Below, piece after piece: positions 55,276 to 63,982 of a stretch of DNA of 64,000 nucleotides. The first letter of the stretch is position 1. Every line of letters begins with the position of its first letter. Location of the stretch: contig NZ_CP069798.1 in assembly GCF_016894345.1 (NCBI RefSeq), forward strand, positions 801,385 to 865,384, given 5' to 3'. The position numbers and the translations under genes are program-made. A model generated the notes under the pieces. It did no database searches. It saw nothing but the letters and a program-made list of their open reading frames with translations, and had not been told where the DNA came from. The DNA is from Paralysiella testudinis (GTDB lineage: Bacteria; Pseudomonadota; Gammaproteobacteria; Burkholderiales; Neisseriaceae).

Positions 55276-56187
55276 TTAGCGCCGTGCCTTGAAATGCAGC
55301 AAATGCTGTTGTGTGGCCAGCCAAGCACCGGCGATGCCCAAGCCGCACACCACCGCCAGCACCAGCAGGGTTTCCGGCAGGGTAAAAAAGCGCCAGCTCA
55401 GATTGATGCCGTAGGGCTTGAAGATGGCTTCCACCAAGGGCTGGCTGGCGCGCACCAGCCACACGCACAGCGCCAAGCTGATGGCGGCGGCCAGCAAGCT
55501 TTGCCAAGCAGCCAGATACAGAAACGGGCGGCGGATAAATGAAGCCGGTGCGCCCAATAGCTTGGTGATTTCGATTTCTTCGCGCCGCCCCAAAATTTGC
55601 AGGCGGATGGTGTTGTGCGCCACCAGCACAAAGGCCACGCCCAGCGTAAAGGCCAAAAACCAGAATACTTTGCGCACAAAATCATTGATTTGATACAGCG
55701 TTTGCATCCATTCAGCGTCCATCTTGGCGCTTTCCACCATCGGCAGTTTACCCACATCGGCTTGCAAGGCGGCCAATTCGGCGGGCGCTGCGGTTTTGGG
55801 GGTAATCACAAACACATCCGGCAGCGGGTTTTCGTCCAGCATCGACACCAAGTCTTGTCCGCCCATGCTTTGTTGCAGCTCGGCCAGCCCGGTTTGTTTG
55901 TCTACAAAAGCCAGTGTGTCGATGCGGCTGTCTTCTTTGAGCAGGTTTTCCACCGCCAGTGTGTCCACGGTGTCGGCGCTCAACTCCATATACAGGGTGA
56001 TTTTGGGCGCTTCATTGAGTTTGCCCAGCACCTGCTGGCTGCTTTGCACCCCCAGATACAGCGCCAGCGGCAAGGTCATGGCAATTGCCAGCATCAGCAA
56101 AATCAGCAAGGTGGCCACAGGCTGCCTGAATAAAGACTTCAGGGCGCTCAGTGCGGCTTCGGTGTGCAGGGAGAGGTAGGAATTCAT
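55276..56187 (-). CDS. ftsX: Cell division protein FtsX
   Basis: FtsX is the membrane partner of FtsE and controls peptidoglycan hydrolysis at the septum. The 303-residue protein has an N-terminal cytoplasmic helix and a first membrane segment TLLILLMLAIAMTLPLALYLGV. A periplasmic domain follows (KITLYMELSADTV, LPDVFVITPK) and then three more membrane segments at the C-terminus. Its ATG overlaps the ftsE stop codon (ATGA), so translation is coupled. Confidence 0.94.
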   Translation of the reverse strand: MNSYLSLHTEAALSALKSLFRQPVATLLILLMLAIAMTLPLALYLGVQSSQQVLGKLNEAPKITLYMELSADTVDTLAVENLLKEDSRIDTLAFVDKQTGLAELQQSMGGQDLVSMLDENPLPDVFVITPKTAAPAELAALQADVGKLPMVESAKMDAEWMQTLYQINDFVRKVFWFLAFTLGVAFVLVAHNTIRLQILGRREEIEITKLLGAPASFIRRPFLYLAAWQSLLAAAISLALCVWLVRASQPLVEAIFKPYGINLSWRFFTLPETLLVLAVVCGLGIAGAWLATQQHLLHFKARR

Positions 56188-56837
56188 GCGTAGAGGCTGC
56201 CTTGTTGCAAACGGATAATGCGGTGGCCGTAGTCGGCCATCAGGCTTTCATCGTGCGCGGCCACCATCACCGTGGTGCCCGCTTCGTGAAAGGTTTTAAA
56301 CAATTCCATGATGTCCAGCGCATAGGCGCGGTCGAGGTTGGCCGAAGGCTCGTCGGCAATCAGAAGGCTGGGCTGGTGCACCACCGCGCGGGCAATACAC
56401 AGCCGCTGCTGCTCGCCGCCGGACAAAGTAACCGGGTCGGCCAGCTCGCGCCCGCCCAAGCCCACTTTTTCAATTGCCGCACGGGCGCGGTGCTCGGCCT
56501 GGCGGCCGTTGTAGCCGATGATGCGCAAAGGCAGCAACACGTTTTGCAGCACATTGCGGTCGAACAAAATTTTGTGGTCTTGAAACACAATGCCGATGTG
56601 TTGGCGCAAAAAGCCGAGTTGATTGTCGTTGAGCGTGCCCAAATCCTGCTTGTTCAGCCACACCCTGCCGCCGCTGGGCTTGATGATGCCGCTGATGAGC
56701 TTGAGCACGGTAGACTTGCCCGCACCGGAGTGCCCGGCAATAAAAATCATCTCGCCCTTGCCGATATTGAAGCTGAGGTTTTTCAGCGCATGGTGGCCGC
56801 CGGGATAGGCTTTGGAAACTTGTTCGAAACGGATCAT
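56184..56837 (-). CDS. ftsE: Cell division ATP-binding protein FtsE
   Basis: FtsE is the ATPase of the FtsEX complex. The 217-residue ABC protein from ATG 56837 (MIRFEQVSKAYPGG) has Walker A GHSGAGKST, signature LSGGEQQRLCIARAV and Walker B LLIADEPSANLD. A longer frame to 56852 lacks the usual N-terminus. Length is normal. Confidence 0.96.
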   Translation of the reverse strand: MIRFEQVSKAYPGGHHALKNLSFNIGKGEMIFIAGHSGAGKSTVLKLISGIIKPSGGRVWLNKQDLGTLNDNQLGFLRQHIGIVFQDHKILFDRNVLQNVLLPLRIIGYNGRQAEHRARAAIEKVGLGGRELADPVTLSGGEQQRLCIARAVVHQPSLLIADEPSANLDRAYALDIMELFKTFHEAGTTVMVAAHDESLMADYGHRIIRLQQGSLYA

Positions 56838-56874
56838 GCAGTGCATTTCCACAAAAATAAAATCAGAAAGTTAG

Positions 56875-56917
56875 AGGCTGCCTGAAAAGCGATTGCTGCT
56901 TATGTTTCAGGCAGCCT
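56875..56917 (-). terminator. DUS-pair terminator for the lipoprotein gene
   Basis: AGGCTGCCTGAAAA (56875-56888) and TTTCAGGCAGCCT (56905-56917) form a hairpin downstream of the minus-strand lipoprotein gene. Confidence 0.72.
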
Positions 56918-56943
56918 TGATTTAAGCAGCAGCTGTCAGCTAC

Positions 56944-57429
56944 TTACACCCCGCCGCGCAACACCACACGGCTGTTCCAAGTGCCGATATGGCATTCGTA
57001 TTGGTCGCCGCCCACGGTGCGTTTATCGAAATAGCTGCTCACGCGGATGTGTTTGCTGCCTTGTTGTGCGGCGGTGGTTTGGAAGCGTTTGATGGTGCTC
57101 AAGAAGGCGCGTTGGCAGGTTTCTTCGGCGGTTTTGCCGCGTGCATTGGCCACTTGGCGCGAGGTTAGGTTGCCGCCGGCGCTGCCGTAGCTCACGCGGA
57201 TGTCGGGATTGAGCACTTCTTTGGCTTCTGCCGAGCGCAACGCGGCGCTGGCCGAGCACATATAGGCTTCGTTTTTGCCTTTGCCGCTGGTGTCGGCACG
57301 CACAAAGCGGCAGGCGCCGCTGTCGGTGCTTTGGCCGGTGGCTACGGTTTGCGCGCCCGAGGGGCTTTTACAGGCCGACAACGCCAATACAGCGGCCATG
57401 CCGCACAAGGTAAGGGTGGATTTTTTCAT
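56944..57429 (-). CDS. Hypothetical lipoprotein
   Basis: A 161-residue protein with a clear lipoprotein signal: MKKSTLTLCGMAAVLALSAC, lipobox LSAC (Cys20). The mature part has three further cysteines in a spaced pattern (ACRF, YMCS, ETCQ, ECHI) that could form disulfides, and no family is recognised. RBS sequence CAGGAG precedes the start. It stands alone between ftsE and ftsY. Confidence 0.75.
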   Translation of the reverse strand: MKKSTLTLCGMAAVLALSACKSPSGAQTVATGQSTDSGACRFVRADTSGKGKNEAYMCSASAALRSAEAKEVLNPDIRVSYGSAGGNLTSRQVANARGKTAEETCQRAFLSTIKRFQTTAAQQGSKHIRVSSYFDKRTVGGDQYECHIGTWNSRVVLRGGV

Positions 57430-57578
57430 TTTTTATACTCCTGTTGTAGTGAATAAAACAACGCGAAATTGACGGGTGCTTAAGTCAGCCTGCGTGGAGA
57501 AATAGATTGGCCCACGCGAAATGATTGTAGCAGCTGGCTGTTGATGCGGCCAAAAAAGCGGCCGATGTCAAAAATGGT

Positions 57579-58865
57579 TTAAGCCGCTTCATCCAGCAGT
57601 GCATCCACAAAGGCGCGCGCGTCGAAGGGGCGTAGGTCGTCGATGCCTTCGCCCACGCCGATATAGCGCACGGGCACGGGGTGGGTGGAAGCGAGGGCGG
57701 CGAGGATGCCGCCTTTGGCGGTGCCGTCCAGTTTGGACACAATCAGGCCGGTGAGCCCCAAGGCGTCGTCGAAGGCGGCCACTTGGTTGATGGCGTTTTG
57801 GCCGATGTTGGCATCCAGCACGAGGATGATTTCATGCGGGGCGGCGGGCAGGGATTTTTGCAGCACGCGCTTCACTTTTTTGATTTCTTCCATCAGGTGC
57901 AATTGGGTGGGCAGGCGTCCGGCGGTGTCGGCCAGTACGATGTCGATGCCGCGGGCTTTGGCCGCTTCCACGGCGTCGAAACACACGGCGGCGGAGTCGC
58001 CGGAGGCTTGGGAAATCACGGTAACGTGGTTGCGCTCGCCCCATTGCTGCAATTGCTCGCGCGCGGCGGCACGGAAGGTGTCGCCCGCGGCCAACAGCAC
58101 GCTTTTACCTTGGGTTTGGAAGTATTTGGCCAGTTTGCCGATGGAGGTGGTTTTGCCCGCGCCGTTCACACCGGCCATCATAATCACAAAGGGGGTTTTA
58201 TTTTCGGGGGCGTGGTTTTCAGGCAGCGTGAGCGGTTTTTCCAGCGGTTTGAGCAGTTCGTAGAGGCTGTCTTTGAGGGCGCCGCGCAGTTCGTCGGCAT
58301 TGCTCAGGCCGCGCAGGCTGACGCGGCGGCGCACGTCGGCAAGCAGGTGTTCGGTGGCTTCGATGCCCATGTCGCTGGTGAGCAATACAGTTTCGAGCTC
58401 TTCGTAGAGGTCTTCATCGATTTTGCCGCCGCCAAACACGCCCGCCAGCGATTTGCTCATGTGGTTGCGCGATTTGCTCAGGCCTTGCTTCAGGCGTGCC
58501 GCCCAGCCTTGTTTTGCCGGCTCAGCAGGTTCGGGTGTGGCAGGCGAATTAACGGCAACGGGTGCGGCAGCGGGCTGCGCGGGGGTGTTTACTTCAAGGG
58601 GCTTTTTTTTTTGCGTGTCGTTGTCGGTGTTGTCGCTTAACGGCGGCGGCAGCTCGGCATCGTCGTCGATGGTGTCGGCCACCAATTGGCTGATGGGATT
58701 GCCGCTTTGGTGGGCGTCGATATAGGCTTTTTGCTTGTCGGTGAGCGGCGCTACCACTTCTTCCGGCTCGTCGTCGCGGTATTCGTTGTCGTAGGGCTGC
58801 GGTTTGATTTTGCTTAAATCAACTTCATCGGCGGCGGGTTTCTTTTTTTTGAAAAATCCGAACAT
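57579..58865 (-). CDS. ftsY: Signal recognition particle receptor FtsY
   Basis: FtsY brings ribosome-SRP complexes to the membrane for co-translational insertion. The 428-residue product starts MFGFFKKKKPAADEV, then an acidic A domain, the NG domain with the P-loop GVNGAGKTTSIGKLA, DTFRAAAREQL, DTAGRLPTQ and TKLD-like SKLDGTAKGG. AAGGATACCGCC before ATG 58865 supports the start; a longer frame to 59165 covers only antisense of the next gene. Confidence 0.96.
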   Translation of the reverse strand: MFGFFKKKKPAADEVDLSKIKPQPYDNEYRDDEPEEVVAPLTDKQKAYIDAHQSGNPISQLVADTIDDDAELPPPLSDNTDNDTQKKKPLEVNTPAQPAAAPVAVNSPATPEPAEPAKQGWAARLKQGLSKSRNHMSKSLAGVFGGGKIDEDLYEELETVLLTSDMGIEATEHLLADVRRRVSLRGLSNADELRGALKDSLYELLKPLEKPLTLPENHAPENKTPFVIMMAGVNGAGKTTSIGKLAKYFQTQGKSVLLAAGDTFRAAAREQLQQWGERNHVTVISQASGDSAAVCFDAVEAAKARGIDIVLADTAGRLPTQLHLMEEIKKVKRVLQKSLPAAPHEIILVLDANIGQNAINQVAAFDDALGLTGLIVSKLDGTAKGGILAALASTHPVPVRYIGVGEGIDDLRPFDARAFVDALLDEAA

Positions 58866-58991
58866 GGCGGTATCCTTGGCTGGGTTTGGCCGCGTGGTGA
58901 TTGTTTCAGGCTGCCTGAAAGGGTATGCTTCACGGCTGGGCGGCAGGTATGATTGGCCGCTATTGTAACGCACCGATAAAGGTTTGAGTAA

Positions 58992-60347
58992 ATGAAAGCA
59001 AAGCGGATTTGGTTGGCAGCCGCGGCCTTGAGTGCGGCGTTGGCGCAGGCGCAAACGCTGTCGGCCACGCTCGACAACGGCATGAAGGTGGTGGTGAAAG
59101 AAGACGCGCGCGCGCCGGTGGCGGTGTCGCAGCTGTGGTATCGGGTGGGCAGCCAAGACGAACACAGCGGCAAAACCGGCTTAAGCCACGCCTTGGAACA
59201 CATGATGTTCAAAGGCACCGACAGCGTACCGGCGGGTGAGTTTTCGCGCAAGGTGGCGGCGTGGGGCGGCAACGACAACGCCTACACCAGCCGCGAAGTC
59301 ACCGTATACCACCAAACCGTGGCCGCGCGGCATTTGGCCGATGTGCTGGCGATGGAGGCCGACCGCATGGCCAATCTGAATTTCAGCAATGCCGACTTCG
59401 ATAATGAAATGAAGGTGATTCGCGAAGAGCGCCGCCAGCGCACCGAAGACAACCCCAGCGGCAAGTTGTGGGAGCTGATGAATCAAACCGCGTTCAGGCA
59501 GCCTTATAACCGCGCGCCGGTCATCGGCCATATGGCCGACCTCAACACCTTGCAAGCGGCGGATTTGCGCGACTGGTACCGCCAATGGTATGCGCCCAAC
59601 AACGCCACGCTGGTGATTGTGGGCGATGTGAACGCCAAAGCAACCCTGCACACCGTGCGCCAGCTGTTTGGCCATCTGCCCGCCCAAACCCTGCCATCGC
59701 GCCATTCCGGCAGCGAAGCGGCGGCGCAACGCGGCGCGCGGGCGCAAACCAGTGCGCCCAGCGAATTACCAATGTTGTCGGTGGTGTACAGCGCGCCCAG
59801 CTTGCGCCAAGTAGACGACACGCTGCCGTATGCCTTATCGGTGTTGTATGAAGTATTGGCGGGCGACGGCACCGCGCGGCTGCAAAAAAACTGGGTGCGC
59901 CAGCAGCCCCTGGCGGTAGCCGTGGGCGCCGATTACGATATGCTCACCCGCACTGATAATCTGTTTGTGCTGATGGGCTATCCGGCCAAAGGCGTGAGCA
60001 CGCAGCAATTGCAAGCCGCCCTGCAAAGCGACATTGCCGCCATTGCCAAAAATGGCATCAGCGCCGCCGAACTGCAACGCGTGCGCACCCAGGCCGAAGC
60101 CAACCGCGAATACGCCAAAGACAGCATGAGCGTGCAGGCACGCATTATTGGCGAATTGGAAAACACCGGCTTGGGTTGGCAGGCAGAAGACGAAGTACAA
60201 CGCCGCTTGCTGGCAGTGAGCGCCGCCGACGTGCAAAACGCCGCCCGCTTTTTGCAGGCACAAAAACCGACCGTGGTGGTGTTGAAACCGCTGCCCGTCA
60301 ACAGCCAAACGGCCACCGCAATGGGAGGCGGCAATGAACTGCATTAA
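58992..60347 (+). CDS. M16 family zinc metallopeptidase (active subunit)
   Basis: A 451-residue secreted peptidase of the pitrilysin family. After a signal peptide (MKAKRIWLAAAALSAALAQA) the zinc motif HALEH (HxxEH, residues 66-70) follows in GLSHALEHMMFKGT, with a downstream glutamate in EADRM expected as third ligand. The next gene is a second M16 protein without the motif, so the two probably work as a heterodimer of active and inactive subunits, as in mitochondrial processing peptidase and bacterial pairs. Confidence 0.92.
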   Translation: MKAKRIWLAAAALSAALAQAQTLSATLDNGMKVVVKEDARAPVAVSQLWYRVGSQDEHSGKTGLSHALEHMMFKGTDSVPAGEFSRKVAAWGGNDNAYTSREVTVYHQTVAARHLADVLAMEADRMANLNFSNADFDNEMKVIREERRQRTEDNPSGKLWELMNQTAFRQPYNRAPVIGHMADLNTLQAADLRDWYRQWYAPNNATLVIVGDVNAKATLHTVRQLFGHLPAQTLPSRHSGSEAAAQRGARAQTSAPSELPMLSVVYSAPSLRQVDDTLPYALSVLYEVLAGDGTARLQKNWVRQQPLAVAVGADYDMLTRTDNLFVLMGYPAKGVSTQQLQAALQSDIAAIAKNGISAAELQRVRTQAEANREYAKDSMSVQARIIGELENTGLGWQAEDEVQRRLLAVSAADVQNAARFLQAQKPTVVVLKPLPVNSQTATAMGGGNELH

Positions 60348-60390
60348 GATTAAATTCAGCTTGAACGCATGGTGTTCAGGTAGCCTGTTG

Positions 60391-60545
60391 ATACCGAATC
60401 TAAAAGATAAGATAACAAGGCGGCGAGCCGCAGACAGTACAAGTAGTACGGAACAGACTTTTGTTGGCGCTTTAGCGCCGTACAAAATCGTTCGCTTTGC
60501 GCGTAGGCGAGCCAACGCAGTTAGGTTGTTTTTTAGATTCGGTAT
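60391..60545. mobile_element. CREE-like element L, long form (155 bp)
   Basis: ATACCGAATCTAAAAGATAA ... TTTTTTAGATTCGGTAT. Unlike the 104-bp copies it keeps about 50 extra bases (GGAACAGACTTTTGTTGGCG ... ATCGTTCGCTTTGCGCGTA), comparable with the middle of the long Correia form. It ends overlapping the ATG of the next gene. Confidence 0.9.
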
Positions 60546-61836
60546 GATGATTTTGTGGCTGGCTGTAGCCTTGCCCGCCCAAGCCTTCGACATTCAACGC
60601 TGGACATCGCCCGACGGCGCCAAAGTGTTGCTGGTAGAGCGCCACGACAACCCGATTGTCGACATCGACATCACCTTCGATGCCGGCAGCCGCCGCGATG
60701 CGCCGGATAAAATCGGCGTGGCCGATATGGCCAACGGCCTGCTTGACACCGGCACCGCCCAAGACGACGAAGAAGCTTTACGGGTGAAAATCAGCGATTT
60801 GGCGGTCACCATCTCCAGCTATGGCGAATTGGAGCGCGGCGGCGTGCGCATCCGCAGCCTGAGCCGCGCCGATACGCTGAATGCCGCGGTGGCGATTGCC
60901 AACCAAATGCTGGTGTCGCCGCGCTACGACGATAAAGTGCTGCAACGCGAAAAAAGCCGCGCCATTGCCGGTTTGCGCCAAAACCTCACTCAGCCCGGCT
61001 TTTTGGCCGACCGCGCCTTGGATACGTTGAATTACCCGCAACATCCTTACGGCTACGGCGCCCGCGAAAGCGAAGCCAGCTTGGCCGCGATCAGCCGTGC
61101 CGACTTACAGCGCTTTCACGCCGCCCATTATGCTGCCAACAACGCCGTGATTGCCATTGTGGGCGACCTCACCCGCGCACAGGCGCAGCAACTGGCCGAG
61201 CGCTTGCTGCAAGGGCTGCCTGAAAGCGCCGCGCCGCTGGCTGCCGTGCCGCCGGTGGCCTTGAATAAAAACAGCCGCAACCAACGCATCGCCCATCCGG
61301 CCAGCCAAGCCCACATTATGCTGGGCTTGCCGGTGATTACCCGCGATGATCCGGACTACTACGCCTTGCTCACCGGCAACTACATCCTCGGCGGCGGCGG
61401 TTTCGACAGCCGTTTGATGAAAGTGCTGCGCGACCAAAAAGGTTATACCTACGGCGCCTCCAGCAGCCTCAGCCCCTTGCAGCAGGCCGGGCCGTTAACC
61501 ATCGGCTTTGCCACCAAAAAAGCCAGTGCCCAAGCTGCGCTGGCCGATGCCCGCCAAGTGGTGGCCGATTTTGTGGCGCAAGGCCCCACTGAAGCCGAGC
61601 TGGCGCAGGCCAAAGCCAATATTGTCGGCGGCTTCCCCCTGCGTTTCGACAGCAATGCCAAACTCATCGGCTATTTGAGCGTGATGGGTTTTTACAACCT
61701 GCCCGATGATTTTCTTGATGCTTATCCGGCCAAAATAGAAGCCCTCACCACCGCCCAAATCCGCGCTGCTTGGCAGCGGCGGCTGAATCCTGCACAGTTG
61801 AATACCGTGGTGGTGGGCGGCAATGGCGGCGAATAA
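60544..61836 (+). CDS. M16 family peptidase-like protein (inactive partner)
   Basis: A 430-residue M16 protein from ATG 60544 or 60547, with signal peptide MMILWLAVALPAQA and mature start FDIQRW. At the place of HxxEH it has DMANGLLDTGT, so no zinc site. The C-terminal half keeps the R/Y pair region (FDSRLMKVLRDQKGYTYGASS) typical of the partner subunit. A CREE-like element lies directly before the start; the open frame continues through it back to 60334. This frame overlaps the end of the first peptidase gene, but the signal peptide marks the likely start. Confidence 0.88.
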   Translation: MMILWLAVALPAQAFDIQRWTSPDGAKVLLVERHDNPIVDIDITFDAGSRRDAPDKIGVADMANGLLDTGTAQDDEEALRVKISDLAVTISSYGELERGGVRIRSLSRADTLNAAVAIANQMLVSPRYDDKVLQREKSRAIAGLRQNLTQPGFLADRALDTLNYPQHPYGYGARESEASLAAISRADLQRFHAAHYAANNAVIAIVGDLTRAQAQQLAERLLQGLPESAAPLAAVPPVALNKNSRNQRIAHPASQAHIMLGLPVITRDDPDYYALLTGNYILGGGGFDSRLMKVLRDQKGYTYGASSSLSPLQQAGPLTIGFATKKASAQAALADARQVVADFVAQGPTEAELAQAKANIVGGFPLRFDSNAKLIGYLSVMGFYNLPDDFLDAYPAKIEALTTAQIRAAWQRRLNPAQLNTVVVGGNGGE

Positions 61837-61918
61837 ACCGCTATTTCGGTGTTACAATCCGCCTGTTTTGGCCTGAATACATTTCAGGCAGCCTGAAAAT
61901 ACATAAGCAAGCCCAATA

Positions 61919-62146
61919 ATGAAAAAAACCGCCCCAAAAAACTTTGAAGATGCCCTAGCACAGCTGGAAACCATCACCGAAGCCATGCAGCGCAACGACT
62001 TGCCGCTGGAAGAAGCCCTGGCTGCCTATCAGCGCGGGCAGGAATTGGCGCAATACTGCCAGCAAAAACTGGCCGAAGTAGAGCAAAAATTGCAAGTGCT
62101 CGATGGCGACAACCTGAAGGAACTGCAGCTTGATGGCCACGAATAG
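61919..62146 (+). CDS. xseB: Exodeoxyribonuclease VII small subunit
   Basis: XseB is the small subunit of exonuclease VII, which degrades single-stranded DNA. The 75-residue protein has the typical helices [33 protein letters not shown] and the Gln/Glu-rich end. It overlaps ispA by 14 bases, the common xseB-ispA arrangement. Confidence 0.95.
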   Translation: MKKTAPKNFEDALAQLETITEAMQRNDLPLEEALAAYQRGQELAQYCQQKLAEVEQKLQVLDGDNLKELQLDGHE

Positions 62147-63029
62147 CCCTTTTGCCGCCTGGCAAGCCCAAGCGCAGGCGCACACCGAAGCCACACTGGC
62201 ACGGCTGTTGCCCGCGCCCGCCGCCACCCCCGCGCAGCTGCATGAAGCCATGCGCTATGCCGCGCTGGATGGCGGCAAACGCCTGCGCCCCTTGCTGACA
62301 CAGGCTGCCGCCGCCTTGGGCAATGCCGATGCCGCCGCACTGGATTACGCGCTGGCCGCAGTGGAGTGCATCCATGTGTATTCGCTGGTGCACGATGACA
62401 TGCCGGAAATGGACAACGACAGCCTGCGCCGTGGCAAGCCCACCTGTCATGTGGCCTATGATCAAGCCACCGCCTTGCTGGTGGGCGACGCCTTGCAAAC
62501 GCTGGCATTCGATTTGCTCGCCCGCCCCACCGCCTTGCCGCCCGCGCGCCAACTGCGCATGGTGCACACCTTGGCCACCGCTTCAGGCAGCCTCGGCATG
62601 GCCGGCGGGCAGGCCATCGACCTGCAAAATGTGGGCAAAGCGATGACACAGGCGCAGTTGGAGCATATGCACGGCCTCAAAACCGGCGCCCTTATCCGCG
62701 CCGCCGTGGCCTTGGGCGCTTTGGCCTGTGCCGATATTGGCGATAGCCAACTGGCACAGCTCGACACCTACGCCGCCAAATTGGGACTGGCTTTTCAAGT
62801 GATTGACGATGTGCTCGACTGCGAAGCCGACACCGCCACCTTGGGCAAAACCGCCGGTAAAGATGCCCAAGCCGACAAGCCCACCTATGTGCAACTGCTG
62901 GGCTTGGCCGCCGCCCGCGCGTATGCCGAAACCCTGGTGGCCGAAGCCATCGCCGCCTTGGCCGCTTTTGACGCCCGCGCCGATTATCTGCGCGCACTGG
63001 CCGAATTTGTTACCGCCCGCAAGCATTAG
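62133..63029 (+). CDS. ispA: Farnesyl/geranyl diphosphate synthase
   Basis: IspA condenses isoprenoid C5 units to farnesyl diphosphate, the substrate UppS uses for the undecaprenyl carrier. The 298-residue protein has GGKRLRP, the first aspartate-rich motif DDMPEMD (residues 88-94), RRGKPT and the second motif DDVLD in [17 protein letters not shown] 62133 lies inside xseB. TTG 62130 is a less likely start. Confidence 0.95.
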   Translation: MATNSPFAAWQAQAQAHTEATLARLLPAPAATPAQLHEAMRYAALDGGKRLRPLLTQAAAALGNADAAALDYALAAVECIHVYSLVHDDMPEMDNDSLRRGKPTCHVAYDQATALLVGDALQTLAFDLLARPTALPPARQLRMVHTLATASGSLGMAGGQAIDLQNVGKAMTQAQLEHMHGLKTGALIRAAVALGALACADIGDSQLAQLDTYAAKLGLAFQVIDDVLDCEADTATLGKTAGKDAQADKPTYVQLLGLAAARAYAETLVAEAIAALAAFDARADYLRALAEFVTARKH

Positions 63030-63110
63030 TGGTTAATGCTTGATAAAGCATATTGAAGTGATGTGCTTGTATAAATACAAATGATGTAATCATTGAAAAA
63101 TTATTTTTAT

Positions 63111-63388
63111 GCTACCTGAAACGTATAATCCGTGCAGCCTCCCCCTTGGCGCAGCCGAACGGAACGTGGTTTTGGCGGAAATAAGGGCGGTCCGGAGCGC
63201 AGCGACTAGCGCCCGCCGCCAAAAGCATGTGCAGTGAGGGAAGTTTGGCGCAGCCAAACCTGCAACCGGGGTCGCCTTTCTTTTGCTTACTTTGCTTTGG
63301 CGAAGCAAAGAAAAGTAAGTGGCCGCGCGGCCATGAAGCGCAAAGTAAAATGATAAGAAAATGCATATAAACACAGTCTATTTTTAAA
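63111..63388. repeat. Hairpin-rich dispersed repeat, copy 2 (about 278 bp)
   Basis: It is nearly identical in order and orientation to the copy at 13940-14236, with substitutions and a 20-base deletion. It fills most of the 437-bp gap between ispA and ybeY. A DUS variant (TGCTACCTGAAA) lies at its left edge and a DUS just after its right edge. Confidence 0.8.
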
Positions 63389-63466
63389 ATCGTTTTATTT
63401 CAGGCAGCCTTCGATAAACAGGTATGTAATTGCAGTTTATAATTTATTATCAACAAACCCTTACCC

Positions 63467-63982
63467 ATGAAACAAGCCAAACGCAATCCCTTCTTAAAAC
63501 GGCAACATCAGCGGTTTACCCTGTGGCTGGATATACCAAGCCAAGCTGCAGGGCTGCCTGAACAGGCCGATTTCTACCGCTGGGCATGGCAAACGCTGAA
63601 AAGCGATTACCGCCACGCCCAAATCGGCATCATGCTGTGCGACGAAGCAAAAGCCCGTGCGCTCAACCGCGATTATCGCGGCAAAGACTACGCCACCAAT
63701 GTACTCAGTTTTGCGTTGAATGAAGGCGAAGCCCTGCACCATGCCGTTTCAGGCAGCCTTACAGGTGATATTGTGTTTTGCCCGCAAGTCGTGGCGCAAG
63801 AAGCCGCGGCGCAAGGCAAAACGCTCATGCAACACTATGCCCACCTCACCGTGCACGGCGTGCTGCATTTAATGGGCTACGACCACATCGATGAAGCCGA
63901 AGCCGAAGCCATGGAAACGCTTGAAATCCGTATCCTGAATCAGTTAGGATATGCCGACCCCTATCTTGAGGACCCATCCTGA
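63467..63982 (+). CDS. ybeY: Endoribonuclease YbeY (16S rRNA maturation)
   Basis: YbeY is a zinc-dependent RNase involved in 16S rRNA 3'-end maturation and ribosome quality control. The 171-residue protein has TNVLSFALNEGE, GDIVFCPQVV and the metal motif HGVLHLMGYDH (HxxxHxxxxDH). The stop TGA overlaps the next ATG (63982). Confidence 0.96.
   Translation: MKQAKRNPFLKRQHQRFTLWLDIPSQAAGLPEQADFYRWAWQTLKSDYRHAQIGIMLCDEAKARALNRDYRGKDYATNVLSFALNEGEALHHAVSGSLTGDIVFCPQVVAQEAAAQGKTLMQHYAHLTVHGVLHLMGYDHIDEAEAEAMETLEIRILNQLGYADPYLEDPS

Noticed and set aside
59835..60593. Minus-strand frame through element L
   Set aside because: Open only because the element is open in both directions; continues antisense into the M16 gene.
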